Shown here one piece after another: positions 6,129 to 7,714 of a DNA stretch of 7,714 bases (its first letter is position 1; every line of letters starts with the position of its first letter). Origin of the DNA: an uncultured Candidatus Saccharibacteria bacterium (lineage in GTDB: Bacteria; Patescibacteriota; Saccharimonadia; Saccharimonadales; Saccharimonadaceae); contig CALHZJ010000030.1 of the NCBI GenBank assembly GCA_938041005.1, forward strand, positions 1 through 7,714. The letters are read 5' to 3'. The notes beneath the pieces were generated by a model. That model had not been told where the DNA came from and did not search any database. It saw only the letters and a program-made list of their open reading frames with translations. Position numbers and translations under genes: made by a program.

Positions 6129-7322
6129 ATGTTTATAGCTATTCTTGGCCGTCAACCAGAAATCTCTATCGCCGAATTAGAGGCAGTTTACGGTGCTAAA
6201 AATGTCCAAAAAATCTCCAACCAAGCCGCCACGGTTAATTGCGACAATTTATCAATTGACAATCTCGGCGGAACGATTAAATGCGGACAAGTCACCACGA
6301 AGATAAAGTCGCAAAAATCAGACCGCAATACCCTGCTCCAAGCCTCAAAAATTATTGTTGAAAAATACACGAAAAAACTTTCACATAGCCAGAAAAAAAT
6401 AACGCTTGGAATAAGTTTTTATGGCAATAAAACAGATCCGAGAAACGTCCAAAAAATCGGAATTATCTTAAAAAACAACTTGAAAAAATCTGGTGTTAGT
6501 TTGCGTCTAATTCCTAATAAAACCGCCGCTCTGTCCACAGCGACCTCTCACAATAATAAACTCGGCAGGTCTGAGGCGAAAATTGAAATTATCATAGCTA
6601 AGAACGTGTACGGAGATTTGATAATCGCTGAAAGTCGTGGCACTCAAAATATCAATTCATATACTCAGCGCGACCGCGAGCGACCAAAGCGCGATGCCTT
6701 CGTGGGAATGCTTCCGCCTAAACTTGCGCAAATTATGATTAACCTATCTGGCGCAAAACCTAACGATTACCTCTGGGATCCGTTTTGTGGCACAGGAACG
6801 GTATTACAAGAAGCTGCGCTTATCGGCGTGAATGCTTATGGCAGCGATTTGAGCAATAAGATGATATCTTACACAACTGAAAATATGAACTGGGTAGAAA
6901 AAACTTTTTCGACAAAAACTTTCTGGCAAGCACATCAGGCCGACGCCACCTCTGTAAAATTAACGAATGAACAGAAGAAGCGGATTTCTCGAATTGTTTG
7001 CGAAACATACTTAGGTCAGCCGTTTTCCGCTCCGCCAAGCCCAGAAAAACTTCACGAAGTAGTCGGAAATTGTAATCACATAATTAGCGATTTTCTGCAA
7101 AATATCCGCCCGCAGATTTGCCCAGACACGACGCTTTGCATAGCCGTTCCAGCGTGGCAAAATCACGAAGGCAGATTCACCCACCTGCCTCTGATAAAAA
7201 ACCTTAAAAAACTTGGATATCAACAAATTATCGATAAAAACCTCTTATATTACCGTGAAGATCAAGTTGTTGCCAGAGAAATATTGGTATTAAAACCCGC
7301 AGATATAGCCAAAACCGCTTGA
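6129..7322 (+). CDS. THUMP/Trm11-like RNA methyltransferase with a changed catalytic motif
   Basis: This is a probable SAM-dependent RNA methyltransferase related to the Trm11/TrmG10 group, which makes N2-methylguanosine at tRNA position 10. The 397-residue protein starts MFIAILGRQPEISIAELEAVYG, the usual N-terminus of that group, followed by a lysine-rich THUMP-like region (about 60-175). A linker, RERPKRDAFVGMLPPKLAQIM, resembles the group's 'RPFFHPTSMDPKLAR'. The Rossmann methylase domain follows, with SAM motif I LWDPFCGTGTVLQEAA (215-230) and an acidic SAM-contact loop at GSDLS. Where the group has its D-P-P-Y motif IV, this protein reads VCETYLGQPFSAPP (290-303), so the exact reaction is uncertain. 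The start is fixed by the promoter, whose +1 is the A of the ATG; no Shine-Dalgarno is present. It ends in TGA, with the -35 box of the rpmA promoter overlapping that stop. Confidence 0.85.
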   Translation: MFIAILGRQPEISIAELEAVYGAKNVQKISNQAATVNCDNLSIDNLGGTIKCGQVTTKIKSQKSDRNTLLQASKIIVEKYTKKLSHSQKKITLGISFYGNKTDPRNVQKIGIILKNNLKKSGVSLRLIPNKTAALSTATSHNNKLGRSEAKIEIIIAKNVYGDLIIAESRGTQNINSYTQRDRERPKRDAFVGMLPPKLAQIMINLSGAKPNDYLWDPFCGTGTVLQEAALIGVNAYGSDLSNKMISYTTENMNWVEKTFSTKTFWQAHQADATSVKLTNEQKKRISRIVCETYLGQPFSAPPSPEKLHEVVGNCNHIISDFLQNIRPQICPDTTLCIAVPAWQNHEGRFTHLPLIKNLKKLGYQQIIDKNLLYYREDQVVAREILVLKPADIAKTA

Positions 7323-7347
7323 CAACTGGCTTTATTTTCGATAAACT
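7319..7347 (+). promoter_or_regulatory. Sigma-70-type promoter of rpmA
   Basis: A perfect -35 TTGACA (7319-7324) is followed by a 17-base spacer and TAAACT (7342-7347), a 4 of 6 match to the -10 consensus. The predicted start near 7354 gives a leader of about 37 bases. The -35 overlaps the TGA stop codon of the methyltransferase gene. Confidence 0.65.
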
Positions 7348-7378
7348 AGAACAGATTGTTTTATAGAAACTATAAGAT

Positions 7379-7384
7379 AAGGAG
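7379..7384 (+). promoter_or_regulatory. Shine-Dalgarno site of rpmA
   Basis: AAGGAG lies 6 bases before the rpmA ATG. This is the strongest ribosome binding site in the window and shows that the organism uses canonical Shine-Dalgarno initiation for some genes. Confidence 0.85.
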
Positions 7385-7390
7385 TAAAGA

Positions 7391-7663
7391 ATGTCAAAGG
7401 TTAAAGCTGGTGGTTCTAGTAAGAATATCCACAACAATGCCGGTCAACGTCTTGGCGTTAAACGATTTGGCGGCCAAAAAGTTACTGCTGGACAGGTCTT
7501 GGTCCGCCAAACTGGCGCCACAAAGATCGCTGGTGACGGCACATATGTTAGCCGCAACTACACCATCCACGCTGCAAAAGATGGTGTAGTTGGCTTTAAG
7601 TCAGTTAAAAAAACCAAGTTTACCGGCAAATCAGAACGCCGAACGCAAGTTGTTGTTCTTTAA
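7391..7663 (+). CDS. rpmA: 50S ribosomal protein L27 (bL27)
   Basis: bL27 is a small basic protein of the large ribosomal subunit whose flexible N-terminal tail reaches the peptidyl-transferase centre. The 90-residue product carries the family signature KAGGSSKN near the N-terminus, RLGVKRFGGQKV (20-31), VRQTGATKIAGDG and the H-A-x-x-D-G-V-V-G-F segment (60-69). The N-terminus starts MSKVKAGG, without the cleaved extension known from Firmicutes, so no processing protease is needed. It has its own promoter, a strong AAGGAG site and a terminator, and so looks monocistronic. Its usual partner rplU is not next to it upstream; what lies downstream is outside the window. Confidence 0.97.
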   Translation: MSKVKAGGSSKNIHNNAGQRLGVKRFGGQKVTAGQVLVRQTGATKIAGDGTYVSRNYTIHAAKDGVVGFKSVKKTKFTGKSERRTQVVVL

Positions 7664-7681
7664 TCGGTAAAAACTTTTTAT

Positions 7682-7714
7682 TAAAATAGCTCCGGTAAAT
7701 ACGGAGTTATTTTA
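7682..7714 (+). terminator. Rho-independent terminator after rpmA
   Basis: A 13-pair stem (7682-7694 with 7702-7714, one G-U pair) closes a 7-base loop, gtaaata. The inner arm is GC-rich (gctccg/cggagt) and the outer arms are A-rich then T-rich, giving the U-tract of an intrinsic terminator. Because the A-tract is present on the other side, it could also stop transcription from the opposite direction. The window ends at its last paired base, so any longer U-tract is not visible. Confidence 0.85.

Noticed and set aside
1..7714. CRISPR array, insertion sequence, phage or toxin-antitoxin cassette, tRNA gene
   Set aside because: No spaced direct repeats, transposase, terminal inverted repeats or tRNA-like cloverleaf were seen; nearly all bases are taken up by recognisable genes.

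Overview
The window looks like a slice of a small, gene-dense bacterial chromosome, most likely a member of Candidatus Saccharibacteria (TM7) or a close relative in the Patescibacteria. This placement is an inference from the overlapping genes, intergenic gaps of only 35 to 75 bases, several shortened proteins, a single-chain glycyl-tRNA synthetase beside recO, an unusual THUMP-type methyltransferase, and moderate GC. UGA is read as stop: four genes end in TGA at the expected family length. That argues against the UGA-glycine lineages (Absconditabacteria, Gracilibacteria).

Layout, left to right. Bases 1-1202 (minus) hold most of glyS, cut by the window edge. Upstream of it on the same strand is a compact operon of a soluble histidine kinase, a receiver-only response regulator and recO (3025 down to 1277), joined by overlaps of 4 and 17 bases. 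Next (3720-3061, minus) is an unrecognised single-pass membrane protein with its own strong promoter. A second minus-strand operon (6090-3761) carries a flippase-like integral membrane protein (LPG synthase TM family) followed by xseA and xseB, all overlapping. Two plus-strand genes close the window: a THUMP/Trm11-like methyltransferase (6129-7322) and rpmA for ribosomal protein L27 (7391-7663), ending in a stem-loop terminator at the right edge. No stretch over 300 bases lacks a gene.

Functionally the window mixes translation (GlyRS, L27, a probable tRNA methyltransferase), DNA repair (RecO, exonuclease VII), a minimal two-component pair and two membrane proteins. There are no mobile elements, CRISPR arrays or RNA genes.

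The most interesting structure is in the promoters. Four genes that begin transcripts (kinase, membrane protein, flippase, methyltransferase) have a clear -10 box only 7 to 8 bases before the ATG. This leaves no room for a ribosome binding site and predicts leaderless mRNAs. By contrast glyS and rpmA, two core translation genes, have normal leaders and good Shine-Dalgarno sites. The flippase and the methyltransferase are driven by two back-to-back extended -10 promoters inside 38 bases. Other points are a perfect palindrome in the glyS leader, a methyltransferase whose usual DPPY catalytic motif appears replaced, and an XseA with a shortened helical arm.
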